A stretch of DNA of 64,000 bases from Bacteroidota bacterium (GTDB lineage Bacteria; Bacteroidota; Bacteroidia; Palsa-965). How positions within the stretch are numbered: position 1 is the stretch's first letter; each line of letters begins with the position of its first letter. Below, in pieces: positions 41,461 to 50,303 of the stretch. A program made the position numbers and the translations under genes. Location of the stretch: contig JADBYT010000008.1 of NCBI GenBank assembly GCA_020402865.1, forward strand, positions 124,001 to 188,000, written 5' to 3'. The notes below the pieces were generated by a model that saw nothing but the letters and a program-made list of their open reading frames with translations, was not told where the DNA came from and made no database searches.

Positions 41461-43410
41461 ATGCGGCAGTTTCTTTTATTTATTTTTCTGATTGTATTTA
41501 CTCAAAGTCCTGCCCAGCAAAAAAAAGATTCGCTCTGGAAATGCTGGACGAATAAGTTGCTTGCCGATACAACGCGTCTGAAAGCACTCAATGAATATAT
41601 CTACGACTATCATATATTAAAACAAACCGATTCAATTCTTGCGCTACTCAAAATACATAATGATTATGCGTTAAAAACAGGCAACAAAAAAGAACAGGCG
41701 TCCAATCTTTCCATGCTGGGCACCTATTATAACAATAAGAATAAATCATTAATTGCCAGAAGTTATTACAGAAAAAGCCTCGGTATTAATCGAAGCATAA
41801 ATAATCAGAACGGTATTGCGGCAAACTACAATCAGATAGGTTTAGCCTACTTTTCAGAGGAACAATATGATTCTTCTATTTATTATTACTTCAATGCACT
41901 TAAGTTATTTGAACAGCAAAAAAACATAAACAAACAGGCCGCAGTGTATAATAACCTCGGATCAATTTATAGTGTGTTGTACGACACTTTGCAGGAACTT
42001 AATTGCTATGAAAAGGCGTATGCAATAACAATGAAATCGGGTAATGTACGTAACCAGATTATCACAGCAATAAACCTGGCTATGTGTGAAGTGAAGATTA
42101 AGGAGCGATGGGATTCTGTTCCGGTTCGTATTAACCGTCATCTTGAACAGTGCAGGAAAGCCGGCTATAAAGACCTTGAAATCAGAATGCTTGCTTCACT
42201 TGCCGATATCTACCTGTATTATAAAGATTATGAAAAATCGCTCTACTATCGCCAGGAAACAGGACGGCATGCACATGAAGCCAAAGACAGTATGGGCATC
42301 TGCAACTACTATTATCATTTGGCCCGGTTGTATTATTTTCAAAAGCAGTATGCTCCGGTACCTGAGTTGTTGAAAAAATCGATAGGCATAGCTGAGCGAA
42401 ACGCTTTCTTACGAATGAAAAAAATAGGTGCCATTTTTCTTTCTGACGTGTATTATGAAACCGGACGCTTTGAAGAGGCACTTAAGTATTACAAGTTATA
42501 CATACAAGCCAAAGACAGTATGCAAAGCAGCCTGACAGAGAAAATAATATTCAGGGAGCAAACAAAATATGAGTATGAGAAAAAAATGCTGGAAGAGAAG
42601 GTGATAAATGACAAAGCCGTATTTGAATTAAAGACACAAACGGCAAAACTGGAATATCAGAAAACATTATGGATAATTCTTTCAATAGGTGTAATACTCA
42701 TTCTTGGCATTTCATTCATTTTCTACCGCAACAATACTCATCAAAAACAAATTATTGCCACCCAGAAACACAATCTCACCAAACAAAAACTTCTCGTCAG
42801 CCAGATCAATCCGCACTTTATCTTTAACTCACTCAATGCCATTCAGAATTATATTTTCAAGGAAAATGTATTTACTGCCGGCGACTATCTCTCACGGTTT
42901 GCAAAGCTGATGCGCATGATTCTTGATTTTTCACGTCAGGATTATATCACTGTCAGCGAAGAGGTTAATTTTCTTGAATCGTATCTTGAGCTTCAGAGCC
43001 TTAGATTCGGAAACAGCTTTGCTTACCAGATAAGCACCGATCCTGATCTTGATGCCGATTCTGCCACTATTCCGCCACTGCTGGGGCAGCCCTTTTTGGA
43101 AAATGCCGTGGAGCATGGCATGAAGAACCTTAACGGGAAATACGGAAAAATAAGCGTGCATATTTATTTAGAATCTGACATGTTGGTTTACGAAATTCAA
43201 GATAACGGCCACGGCCTGCTTGCTCAACATGCGGCAAATAAACCAGCCTCTCAACACAAATCACTTGCCACACAAATTACACGCGAACGGCTTGAAGCTT
43301 ACACAACTACTCAGGCCGCATACCACATACATATTACCGATAAAGCGCAGGCGGGATATCCCGAAACCGGCGTGTTGGTAAAATTATCTCTCCCCTGCAA
43401 ATTTAAGTAA
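41461..43410 (+). CDS. TPR-containing LytS-type sensor histidine kinase
   Basis: A 649-residue membrane sensor. ATG 41461 puts a signal sequence at the N-terminus (RQFLLFIFLIVFTQSPAQ); ATG 41428 is in frame and cannot be excluded. Residues about 40-360 are TPR repeats in the periplasm (GIAANYNQIGLAYFSEEQYD, AAVYNNLGSIYSVLYDTL). A coiled coil (about 365-400) and one membrane helix (TLWIILSIGVILILGISFIF) follow. The kinase core has QINPHFIFNSLNAIQNYIF (His about residue 452) and an ATPase part with GQPFLENAVEHGMKNL and VYEIQDNGHGL. The regulator gene begins 8 bases downstream. The system is a paralogue of 16970-20725 with a different sensor module. Confidence 0.92.
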   Translation: MRQFLLFIFLIVFTQSPAQQKKDSLWKCWTNKLLADTTRLKALNEYIYDYHILKQTDSILALLKIHNDYALKTGNKKEQASNLSMLGTYYNNKNKSLIARSYYRKSLGINRSINNQNGIAANYNQIGLAYFSEEQYDSSIYYYFNALKLFEQQKNINKQAAVYNNLGSIYSVLYDTLQELNCYEKAYAITMKSGNVRNQIITAINLAMCEVKIKERWDSVPVRINRHLEQCRKAGYKDLEIRMLASLADIYLYYKDYEKSLYYRQETGRHAHEAKDSMGICNYYYHLARLYYFQKQYAPVPELLKKSIGIAERNAFLRMKKIGAIFLSDVYYETGRFEEALKYYKLYIQAKDSMQSSLTEKIIFREQTKYEYEKKMLEEKVINDKAVFELKTQTAKLEYQKTLWIILSIGVILILGISFIFYRNNTHQKQIIATQKHNLTKQKLLVSQINPHFIFNSLNAIQNYIFKENVFTAGDYLSRFAKLMRMILDFSRQDYITVSEEVNFLESYLELQSLRFGNSFAYQISTDPDLDADSATIPPLLGQPFLENAVEHGMKNLNGKYGKISVHIYLESDMLVYEIQDNGHGLLAQHAANKPASQHKSLATQITRERLEAYTTTQAAYHIHITDKAQAGYPETGVLVKLSLPCKFK

Positions 43411-43418
43411 CACGAACA

Positions 43419-44165
43419 ATGAAAGCAGTAATTATTGATGACGAACCAAACAACATCGAATTATTAACCACTCTTATTGAACGATTTGCGCCTCAGGTAG
43501 AATTAACCGGTACAGCTACCGGGGTAACCGAAGGCTATACTCTGCTCCGAAAAACAAATCCTTCACTTGTTTTTCTTGATGTGGAAATGAAAGATGGCTC
43601 CGGTTTCGATTTGCTCAAACTTGTACCTCAAATGCCGCTCCGCGTAATTTTTGTAACGGCACACGAGCACTATGCACTGCAGGCATTCCATTACAGTGCT
43701 ACTGACTATCTGCTTAAACCGGTTTCACCGACTGATCTGCTTGCTGCCATAAGAAAAGCCGAACTGGCTGTAAGCCACGATGAACTGATGCTGCAAATGA
43801 ACACGCTGCTCGCAAACATGAATGAGCCCGACGAAAAAAGCAAAAAAATAGTACTCAAAACCATGGAGCGCGTGTACATCACCACTGTTGATGATATTGT
43901 ACGCCTCGAATCAGACGGAAATTATACCACCGTGCATTTAAATGATGGCAGCAAGGTACTCGTATCAAAACTGCTGAAAGATTTTGAACTCATTCTTAAA
44001 GACCTGCACAATTTCTTCCGTACACACCAGTCGCACATTATCAACCTCGACTATTTCTTCTGCTACGAAAAAGCTGAATCGACTGTGATACTGAAAGATA
44101 AATCGTTTGTACCGCTGGCTGTACGCAAAAAAGATCAGTTATTCAGACTTCTGAATATGGAATAA
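43419..44165 (+). CDS. LytTR family response regulator
   Basis: A 248-residue regulator. Receiver domain (1-120): acidic pair Asp7-Asp8, phospho-acceptor Asp54 in VFLDVEMKDG, Lys100 in YLLKPV. The LytTR domain (about 140-245) has ERVYITTVDDIVRLESDGNY, KVLVSKLLKDFE and FFRTHQSHIINLDYFF. It lies 8 bases downstream of its TPR-type kinase and is certainly its partner. Spacing and domain order match the first pair at 16970-20725 exactly. The following gene encodes a T9SS cargo protein with its own leader of about 140 bases, a possible but unproven target. Confidence 0.95.
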   Translation: MKAVIIDDEPNNIELLTTLIERFAPQVELTGTATGVTEGYTLLRKTNPSLVFLDVEMKDGSGFDLLKLVPQMPLRVIFVTAHEHYALQAFHYSATDYLLKPVSPTDLLAAIRKAELAVSHDELMLQMNTLLANMNEPDEKSKKIVLKTMERVYITTVDDIVRLESDGNYTTVHLNDGSKVLVSKLLKDFELILKDLHNFFRTHQSHIINLDYFFCYEKAESTVILKDKSFVPLAVRKKDQLFRLLNME

Positions 44166-44308
44166 CCACGTACTGGTTTATTAGTAGCCCTTTCAAAACG
44201 AATTTACACCAGTACCATACAATTACACATAATTACCTTACGAATTTACATCTGGAGATAAAATGGGTTTCGATCAGAATAAGTTTGCGGGCAATAAACC
44301 AACCTGCT

Positions 44309-46339
44309 ATGATATCAAAAATCAAAAAGACTACAATTGCCGCCACCACAGGGGCAATCGTTTTAATCAGCACTCAAACACTGTTTGCACAAAACTTAAT
44401 TCTAAATTATGGATTTAATGCCGGTACTGTTGTAAGTAATCAGGCTCAGGTAAATAGAGCTACTAACTGGGAACAGGGATGTGGACGAAGTTATCTGGGT
44501 TCAACACAATCATACTTTTTTACAAACTCTGCCGATCTGATCGACGATAACTCTACAAGTGCCAGTTATGACGAACCTTATCCTAATGGTCCTTCTCATA
44601 CAATAACATCACAAGACGGCGATGGAAGATTTGTAGCTTTTAGCGGACGCGCGCAGTCTGACCCCACAATTTATCCTTATCTCACACATCCGGCAAGCAC
44701 TTACGGCGAATCAGTAAAAGGTTCTCTGACAGCGCCACTGAATAGCTGCCTGTATAAAGTTTCTTTCTGGGCAGCAGGTAAAATCCATACAAATGCCACC
44801 ACTCTCAACAATAATCTTGTAGTACAGGCCGTACTGCGCAAAGGCTCAGATTGCAATGCTGAAAAAATCATTTTCACTACTCCTATTATTACCAGCCTCG
44901 ACTGGCAATACTATGAGGGGACATTTGCACTAAGCGCATCAGAAATTAGTTTTGGTTACGATAAAATTGAATTTCGTATTCCTCTACTCCCTCTAGGAAG
45001 TGTTGGTTCCACATGGGCTTTGGTTGATAATACCAGCCTTACTCAGTTATCGGTAACCCGCCCTGATGTGCTGGTTTCACGTAACTACTGCCAGGGCTCT
45101 CCGGTAACAGTTAGCGGATCATTCGTTGCAATAGCCACAAACCACGTATGGAAAATCGAAGAATCGGATGTGGCCGGTGTGGTAGTTCCTGGTGGTTATT
45201 CTTATACCAGTGCAACTATTAACGGCACTCCCGGCCCATACACGTTCCCGGCAAGCAGCAACCTGCCTTGCAACAGGTATTATAAAATTTCGCTTTCACT
45301 CAATTCGCCCTGCGGAAGTTTTTCAGGTACACAAGTAATTTACTATCGTTGCCAACCCACACCCGTTATCAGTTCGTCAGAACCGAACCCGCTTTGCTTT
45401 GGCGAAACAACAACGCTTTCGGTAAACTACTCACCCGTTCCTTTGCAAACATCGGTAGTTTGGAGTACAGGAGCAACCACATCTTCTATCTCCGTAAATC
45501 CTCCCGCAAACCAAACCTTTTCAGTTACAGTAACTGATCGCGGCTGCTCGGCCAGCACATCTTACACCGTAACCCGCAGCAACACCAACAACCCCGGATT
45601 TACACTCACCGCCAGCGCCACAGCCGGCAACCCGTACTTTACCGCCAGTGCTACTCCGCTTATTAACCCTGGTGCAAACGGCATAAACTACTACTGGGAT
45701 ATTGTAGAAATCGACCCGTCCACAGGCAACGAAATCGCCAACACCAAGGTATATAACCCGCAGTGCTGGTGGAATGCAGCAGGTACTACCAGCTTCCAGA
45801 ACTACAATTACCTTACCTCTTATACATCAGCAAACAATGGCTACAGCAACCCTGCCAACTTTGGCTGCAGCGCCACTGCCGGACGTTTTGAAAGCAATCA
45901 TACCTACCGTGTAACCCGCGCTACATGGACAGCCACCTGCCCGTGGACAGCAGAAGTACAACTGATGATGCTTTGCCCTACTTGCCGTACCAACGGAGCA
46001 CCCGAACTGGTAGTCACAAACCTGGGTGTGTTTGATGCAACCAACCTGCCCGAGAATATGAATTACCTGCGTTCGGTACTGGATAACGGTGCACAAAACC
46101 AAGTGCTGCCTTCCGTAAGCATCGCACCCAATCCTTCGCTCGGACTCTTCACACTCAGCAACCTGAGCGGTGCATCCACGCAAGTAGAGGTTTACAACCT
46201 CAGCGGACAGTTAATTCACAGCAGCCTTACAACCGAAAAGGCACTGCAACTTGATCTTACCGCTCAACCTGCCGGCCTATACCTATGCCGCATCACAGCC
46301 AACGGCCACACCGAAACACGCCGTATGGTAATTGAGTAA
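44309..46339 (+). CDS. Secreted protein with T9SS type A sorting domain
   Basis: A 676-residue exported protein starting at ATG 44309 (a TTG eight codons earlier is less likely). Signal peptide: KTTIAATTGAIVLISTQTLFAQ, then a mature start NLILNYGFNAGTVVSNQAQ, the usual opening of a Bacteroidota jelly-roll module (about residues 30-260). Residues 270-560 are Ig-like or fibronectin-like with many conserved cysteines and a segment GLYNTPTYTVTRSNTNN-like in style. The sorting domain is near the end (VSIAPNPSLGLFTLSNLSG, then GLYLCRITANGHTETRRMVI). The gene follows the second two-component pair on the same strand. No enzyme motif is recognised. Confidence 0.85.
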   Translation: MISKIKKTTIAATTGAIVLISTQTLFAQNLILNYGFNAGTVVSNQAQVNRATNWEQGCGRSYLGSTQSYFFTNSADLIDDNSTSASYDEPYPNGPSHTITSQDGDGRFVAFSGRAQSDPTIYPYLTHPASTYGESVKGSLTAPLNSCLYKVSFWAAGKIHTNATTLNNNLVVQAVLRKGSDCNAEKIIFTTPIITSLDWQYYEGTFALSASEISFGYDKIEFRIPLLPLGSVGSTWALVDNTSLTQLSVTRPDVLVSRNYCQGSPVTVSGSFVAIATNHVWKIEESDVAGVVVPGGYSYTSATINGTPGPYTFPASSNLPCNRYYKISLSLNSPCGSFSGTQVIYYRCQPTPVISSSEPNPLCFGETTTLSVNYSPVPLQTSVVWSTGATTSSISVNPPANQTFSVTVTDRGCSASTSYTVTRSNTNNPGFTLTASATAGNPYFTASATPLINPGANGINYYWDIVEIDPSTGNEIANTKVYNPQCWWNAAGTTSFQNYNYLTSYTSANNGYSNPANFGCSATAGRFESNHTYRVTRATWTATCPWTAEVQLMMLCPTCRTNGAPELVVTNLGVFDATNLPENMNYLRSVLDNGAQNQVLPSVSIAPNPSLGLFTLSNLSGASTQVEVYNLSGQLIHSSLTTEKALQLDLTAQPAGLYLCRITANGHTETRRMVIE

Positions 46340-46864
46340 CGAGTGAAGCACATCCCGCTTTCATGCACCGGCCTCTGTTTTTCAAAAAACAGAGGCCGGA
46401 CTTCTATCATCATTACAGAAGCTGCTTTTTACACATAAAAGGCAGAAGTCATACCAACGTATATCAAGCAGGCCATGCACACATCATCACACCACATATC
46501 CCCGTAAGGGTGCGACGCTCGCGCCCCAACGAAAATCAAAACCACAGATTCCCGTAAGGGCGCGACGCTCGCGCCCCAAGACACGATCCCACGACACAGC
46601 CCATAGAAATATCCCCCCCCCAGCATATCTATCCCCAAAAACACCCACGCATCCCCACACCGGGCGCGAACATCGCGCCCCAACGGAAATCAAAACCACA
46701 GATCCCCGTAAGGGCGCGACGCTCGCGCCCCAAGACACAGCCCCACTACACGATCCCAAGACACGATCCCACGACACAGCCCCACGACACAGCCCCACGA
46801 CACAGCCCCACGACACAGCCCAGCGATACAGCCCAGCGACACAGCCCAGCGATACAGCCCCCCC
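46340..46864. repeat. GC-rich repeat field: 50-bp REP-like units and a 13-bp tandem array
   Basis: Between the T9SS gene and the glycosyltransferase lies 525 bases without a gene. A unit with core GTAAGGGCGCGACGCTCGCG occurs at 46501, 46551 and 46705, and a variant at 46661; the first two are exactly 50 bases apart. Each unit contains a GGCGCGA/TCGCGCC palindrome. From about 46758 to 46863 a 13-bp motif (ACGACACAGCCCC and AGCGATACAGCCC) is repeated in tandem seven or more times. Long open frames on both strands arise from the repeat period and low AT content and are not taken as genes. Confidence 0.85.
46368..46399 (+). terminator. Hairpin after the T9SS cargo gene, likely terminator
   Basis: CCGGCCTCTGTTTTT pairs with AAAAACAGAGGCCGG around a very short loop, 29 bases after the stop. 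No T-run follows the stem, but the stem's own T-rich upper part resembles terminators that act in both directions. Confidence 0.65.
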
Positions 46865-48190
46865 CTACCCACGACCAAACCGGGCCACATACAACTCTCG
46901 CCCCAGCACCGCAAACACCACCCCATACTCCAAAAACACAACCCACAAACTCTCATCCACCCCATCAACCCCGTAAGCCGAATAACTCACCCACACCATC
47001 ACCGCCCAAACCAAACCAAACCACCATCTCCCAATCACCCCCCACAACAACACCGGCACCACATACCACGGATGCACAATAGCAGCGCACGCATAATACA
47101 TAAACAAAGCCAGTGCAGCCCTGCGCGCTAACACAGCTACCCCATCATCCTGCGCCTTGCGCAAAGCAAGCACGGCAATACCGAGCAGGCTCAGCAGCAA
47201 TAACACCGGACCAGCTACAGCAATAATGTTATAGCCTTTTACCGCAAAGCCCGCTTCGCGTACCAGATAATACAAGCTGGCATTGAACTCAAACTTGCGG
47301 AAGTACAAATCAATACTGCTCAGCAGGTGCGGCACAAAGCCGCCGGCCAGCAGTGGCACAAAACACAAAGCTGCCACGCCACATGCCACAAGCGCATACT
47401 GCAGTGTGCGGCGTGTGCCAAGCAACCGCCACAGCAGCGGCAACAGTAGCAGCGGAAGCAGCTTGGCGGCAATACCCAAACCAAAAAGTACGGCCGATAA
47501 ATAAAAGCGGCTGTTCAAATAATACATTGCCGCCACGCAAAAGAAAACCACCAGCGCCTCCGCATGCAGATTGCCCGTAAGCTCAATTATCACCAGCGGA
47601 TTGAGCGCATACAGCAACGTATTGCGCACAGGTATATTCATTCGCACCAGCAGGCGTGGCAGCAGCATTAGCGTACCCGCCTCAGCCAGCAGTTGCAACA
47701 CACGCAGCACAAGCACGCTACCATACACACTCTGCGGCGATAGCTTGGCCGCCAGCCAGAACGTGGCCTGCGCCACCGGCGGATATACCGTAAAATATTC
47801 AGGCGAATTAAGCTGCCCGTACAGTTCACACGTAAGCCCGGCGGCTTTACCGGCTGCCGTGTGCAGCACATCGCGCGGCAGCAGGGCAAAAGGCTCGTGA
47901 CCTGCCGCAAGCAGGCGGCCGTCCCACACAAAGCGGTAAAAATCATCACTCAGGTTGGGCAGCATAAACAGCAGCAGCAGCCGCAGTACAAATGCAGCCC
48001 CCAGCAGCTGCGGCACTTCTTCTTCGCGCGTGTGGCGGTAAATAAACCACGCCAGTGCCGTACAGCTAAAGGCAAGCGTAAGCAGCTGCAATGTCGCTGT
48101 GCGCGGCGTAAGGTAGCCCAAAGCCGCTATACCCGTGGCAAGCAGCGCAAGCAATACATTGCGCACACGGTATGCGGCGGCTTCGTTCAC
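46865..48190 (-). CDS. Polyprenyl-phosphate-dependent mannosyltransferase-like membrane glycosyltransferase (GT87/DUF2029)
   Basis: A 441-residue integral membrane protein with about ten helices. Features of the GT-C fold are visible: the acidic loop NLSDDFYRFVWDGRLLAAGH (about residues 99-118), PVAQATFWLA in a periplasmic loop, and the helix pair LLYALNPLVIIELTGNLHAE. GT87 members transfer mannose or other hexoses from polyprenyl phosphate to glycolipids. Start: GTG at 48190, overlapping the stop of the upstream glycosyltransferase (TGGTGA), so both are coupled. A dolichol-phosphate mannose synthase-like GT2 next to a polyprenyl-P-dependent GT-C enzyme is a coherent donor-plus-acceptor pair. 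The donor sugar is inferred from family. Its 3' end abuts the GC-rich repeat field. Confidence 0.83.
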   Translation of the reverse strand: MNEAAAYRVRNVLLALLATGIAALGYLTPRTATLQLLTLAFSCTALAWFIYRHTREEEVPQLLGAAFVLRLLLLFMLPNLSDDFYRFVWDGRLLAAGHEPFALLPRDVLHTAAGKAAGLTCELYGQLNSPEYFTVYPPVAQATFWLAAKLSPQSVYGSVLVLRVLQLLAEAGTLMLLPRLLVRMNIPVRNTLLYALNPLVIIELTGNLHAEALVVFFCVAAMYYLNSRFYLSAVLFGLGIAAKLLPLLLLPLLWRLLGTRRTLQYALVACGVAALCFVPLLAGGFVPHLLSSIDLYFRKFEFNASLYYLVREAGFAVKGYNIIAVAGPVLLLLSLLGIAVLALRKAQDDGVAVLARRAALALFMYYACAAIVHPWYVVPVLLWGVIGRWWFGLVWAVMVWVSYSAYGVDGVDESLWVVFLEYGVVFAVLGRELYVARFGRG

Positions 48191-48882
48191 CAGTATTTAA
48201 AAATCGTGGTTATTATCTTGTAGCCTGCCAGTATCGTGCCTTTCACCGTACCGCTTATTTTCGAAAAACCAATACGGCGGCGGTACGTCACAGGCACTTC
48301 GGCTGTTTTCATTTTCAGCTTGGCGGCCTTAAGCTGCATTTCCACCGTCCAGCCATAAGTAGTATCGCGCATCGCAATTTGTAAAAGCGCCGCATACTTC
48401 ACCGCCCTGAACGGGCCCAGATCCGTGTAGCGCACACCATACAGCCAGCGCATAAGCGTGGTGGCAAGCCAGTTGCCAAACACCTGCTGCGGGGTCATCG
48501 AACCTTTTTCGCGGTTGCCCAGCGCGCGCGAACCGATCACCAAATCAACCCCTTCATTCAACACAGGCGCTATCAGCAACGGCAATTCTTCCGGACGGTC
48601 CGAATAATCGGCATCCACAAACACCACAATATCGGGCTTCACCGCCTGCTGCGCAATCCACGCCATACCGCACAGGCAGGCAAATCCGTAACCCTGATTA
48701 GTTTCGTCCAGCACAACAGCTCCGGCAGCGGCTGCGTTCTCACGCGTGGCATCGTTCGAATTGTTGTTAACCACAATAATGTGGCGCAGCATAGCACGCG
48801 GCAGCGCATTCACCACTTTGCCTACCGAGTTTTCTTCGTTATAGGCCGGAATAATTACGTCAATTATGGGCGATGTGTTCAT
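48187..48882 (-). CDS. Family 2 glycosyltransferase, dolichol-phosphate mannosyltransferase-like
   Basis: A 231-residue GT-A enzyme starting at ATG 48882; the open frame continues upstream for 63 codons but that part is unrelated in character. Motifs: IDVIIPAYNEENSVGKVV at the N-terminus, HIIVVNNNSNDATRE (nucleotide-binding region), and the metal-binding VFVDADYSDRPEELPLL. The C-terminal half has GNWLATTLMRWLYGVRYTDLG, then GWTVEMQLKAAKLKMK and VPVTYRRRIGFSK. Such enzymes make polyprenyl-phosphate sugars or glycosylate lipids. The next gene overlaps it and probably uses its product. A -7-like TATATTCG lies 12 bases upstream. Confidence 0.9.
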   Translation of the reverse strand: MNTSPIIDVIIPAYNEENSVGKVVNALPRAMLRHIIVVNNNSNDATRENAAAAGAVVLDETNQGYGFACLCGMAWIAQQAVKPDIVVFVDADYSDRPEELPLLIAPVLNEGVDLVIGSRALGNREKGSMTPQQVFGNWLATTLMRWLYGVRYTDLGPFRAVKYAALLQIAMRDTTYGWTVEMQLKAAKLKMKTAEVPVTYRRRIGFSKISGTVKGTILAGYKIITTIFKYW

Positions 48883-49253
48883 TGGCCTCAGATACGAATA
48901 TACAGTGTTGCAGGATGTGAAAAAAAGAGAATAAGAAGCAAAACCTGTGGTTGCAGCAAATAACCACCTGTCCCGCCATCCGCTATACGCCGGCAGCATA
49001 CAGCCCGGAATACATTTTACAGCCGGGGTGCCGCTGCTGTCGGGGCTACAGAAATAACTTCCGTGTTCCATAACACCACCTGCTCCCCCGCCCCCCGCCT
49101 GGTGAACACGCTCGCAGCATCATCCCGTAAAAAAACACCCGCATCATGCCTCAAACATCAGCTGGCAGCGGCGTTGCAACTTTTTGCCAAACACCGCAGC
49201 CGGAGTAACGCTCGTAGCGTTTAAGACCTCGCAGAGTTGCTTAACTTTATACA
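48883..49253. other. Intergenic region between divergent glycosyltransferase and hydrolase genes
   Basis: About 370 bases. It holds the minus-strand promoter-like octamer described separately, a C-rich stretch (about 49078-49100), and a small palindrome AACGCT-CGT-AGCGTT (49207-49221) that continues as TTAAGACCTCGCAGAG and looks like a dispersed intergenic repeat. A TAACTTTA (49242-49249) just before ATG 49254 may be the weak -7 box of the hydrolase gene. No gene is supported. Confidence 0.55.
48895..48902 (-). promoter_or_regulatory. Possible -7 box TATATTCG of the glycosyltransferase pair
   Basis: Minus-strand TATATTCG lies 12 bases before ATG 48882, one mismatch from TAnnTTTG. It also argues against the longer open frame upstream. 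Confidence 0.45.
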
Positions 49254-50303
49254 ATGAAATCGCTGCTGATTGTGCTTTTGCTTCCGGCCGTACTGCTTTT
49301 GTGCGCCGCACCCTCGTGCAGCGAACCGGCAGCCGCTACAGCTGCCATGCCCACAGCAGCCACCGTGCGCGACTCTGCACTTGTGGCCGGCTTTGGTTTC
49401 GAGGCACCGCCACAACCGGCCGACTCATCCGTATTTGCGGCCATGCGGCGTTGCGGCGGCAACTGGGTTGCACTTATACCCTACGCCTTTGTACCCGCCG
49501 GCAAAACCGAAATCTGGTTCAATCACCCGCGCCAGTGGTGGGGCGAACGCAGCGACGGCATCATCGCCTGCACACAATTGGCCCGGCAGCAGCAGCAGCG
49601 CATCATGCTCAAACCGCAGCTCTGGCTTGGCGGCGGCCAGTTCACCGGCACCTTCACATTTAGCGACACAGCCTTCTGGCATGCCTTCGAGCTCAACTAC
49701 GCGCGCTACATCCTGCACTACGCACGCCTGGCTGATTCGCTGCACATCGAACTCTTTTGCATCGGCACCGAAATGGCTGCTTTCGTAAAAGCACGGCCCG
49801 CCTACTGGCAGCAACTCATTCAGCAGGTGCGCAGCGTATATAAAGGCAAACTCACCTACGCCGAAAACTGGGACAGCTGGGCACAATTTCCACACTGGCC
49901 GCTGCTCGACTATATTGGTGTGGATGCATACTTTCCGCTCAGCAACGCGCAAACACCAGCCGTTCCCGAATTAGTGGCCGCGTGGAAACCTTATCAGAAT
50001 GCCCTGCAAACGGCCAGCGAAAAAACGGGAAAACCCATACTCTTTACCGAATTCGGATACCGCAGCTGCCACCACGCCGCACAGCAACCCTGGCTTGCCG
50101 ATACCGATTCGCCTGTAAACCTTGCCGCACAGGAAAACTGCTACGAGGCATTGTTGCGTACATTTGTACCACACAACTGGTTTGCCGGCGGCTTCGTGTG
50201 GAAATGGCATGCCAGCCAGCAGGCAGGCGGCATACACAACAACGATTTTACTCCGCAAAACAAACCGGCACTCAAACGCATCGCCACATGGTACGCGCAC
50301 TAA
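49254..50303 (+). CDS. GH113-like glycoside hydrolase lipoprotein
   Basis: A 349-residue exported protein with lipoprotein signal (LIVLLLPAVLLLCAAPSC, lipobox APSC region, then SEPAAATAA linker). The mature part is a TIM barrel of the GH113 beta-mannanase-like type: NWVALIPYAFVPAGKTEIWF, IMLKPQLWLGGGQF, FCIGTEMAAFV (with the likely acid/base Glu in GTE), YAENWDSWAQFPHW, LDYIGVDAYFPLS, ILFTEFGYRS (likely nucleophile Glu in TEFG) and GGFVWKWHA. Mannan or mannose-containing glycan is the expected substrate, but family members vary. Located next to two mannosyltransferase-like genes on the other strand. Its TAA stop overlaps the ATG of the rhodanese gene. Confidence 0.85.
   Translation: MKSLLIVLLLPAVLLLCAAPSCSEPAAATAAMPTAATVRDSALVAGFGFEAPPQPADSSVFAAMRRCGGNWVALIPYAFVPAGKTEIWFNHPRQWWGERSDGIIACTQLARQQQQRIMLKPQLWLGGGQFTGTFTFSDTAFWHAFELNYARYILHYARLADSLHIELFCIGTEMAAFVKARPAYWQQLIQQVRSVYKGKLTYAENWDSWAQFPHWPLLDYIGVDAYFPLSNAQTPAVPELVAAWKPYQNALQTASEKTGKPILFTEFGYRSCHHAAQQPWLADTDSPVNLAAQENCYEALLRTFVPHNWFAGGFVWKWHASQQAGGIHNNDFTPQNKPALKRIATWYAH

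Noticed and set aside
46429-46968. Several open frames on the minus strand of the GC-rich repeat field
   Set aside because: They consist of translated repeat units rich in Cys, Trp and Gly, overlap each other and extend into the glycosyltransferase gene in another frame.
48883-49071. N-terminal extension of the GT2 glycosyltransferase by 63 residues
   Set aside because: The added sequence has no family similarity and contains a promoter-like octamer; the GT2 fold starts right after ATG 48882.
49982-50302. N-terminal extension of the rhodanese through the hydrolase gene
   Set aside because: It is a frame shadow of the hydrolase; the lipoprotein signal starts at ATG 50303.
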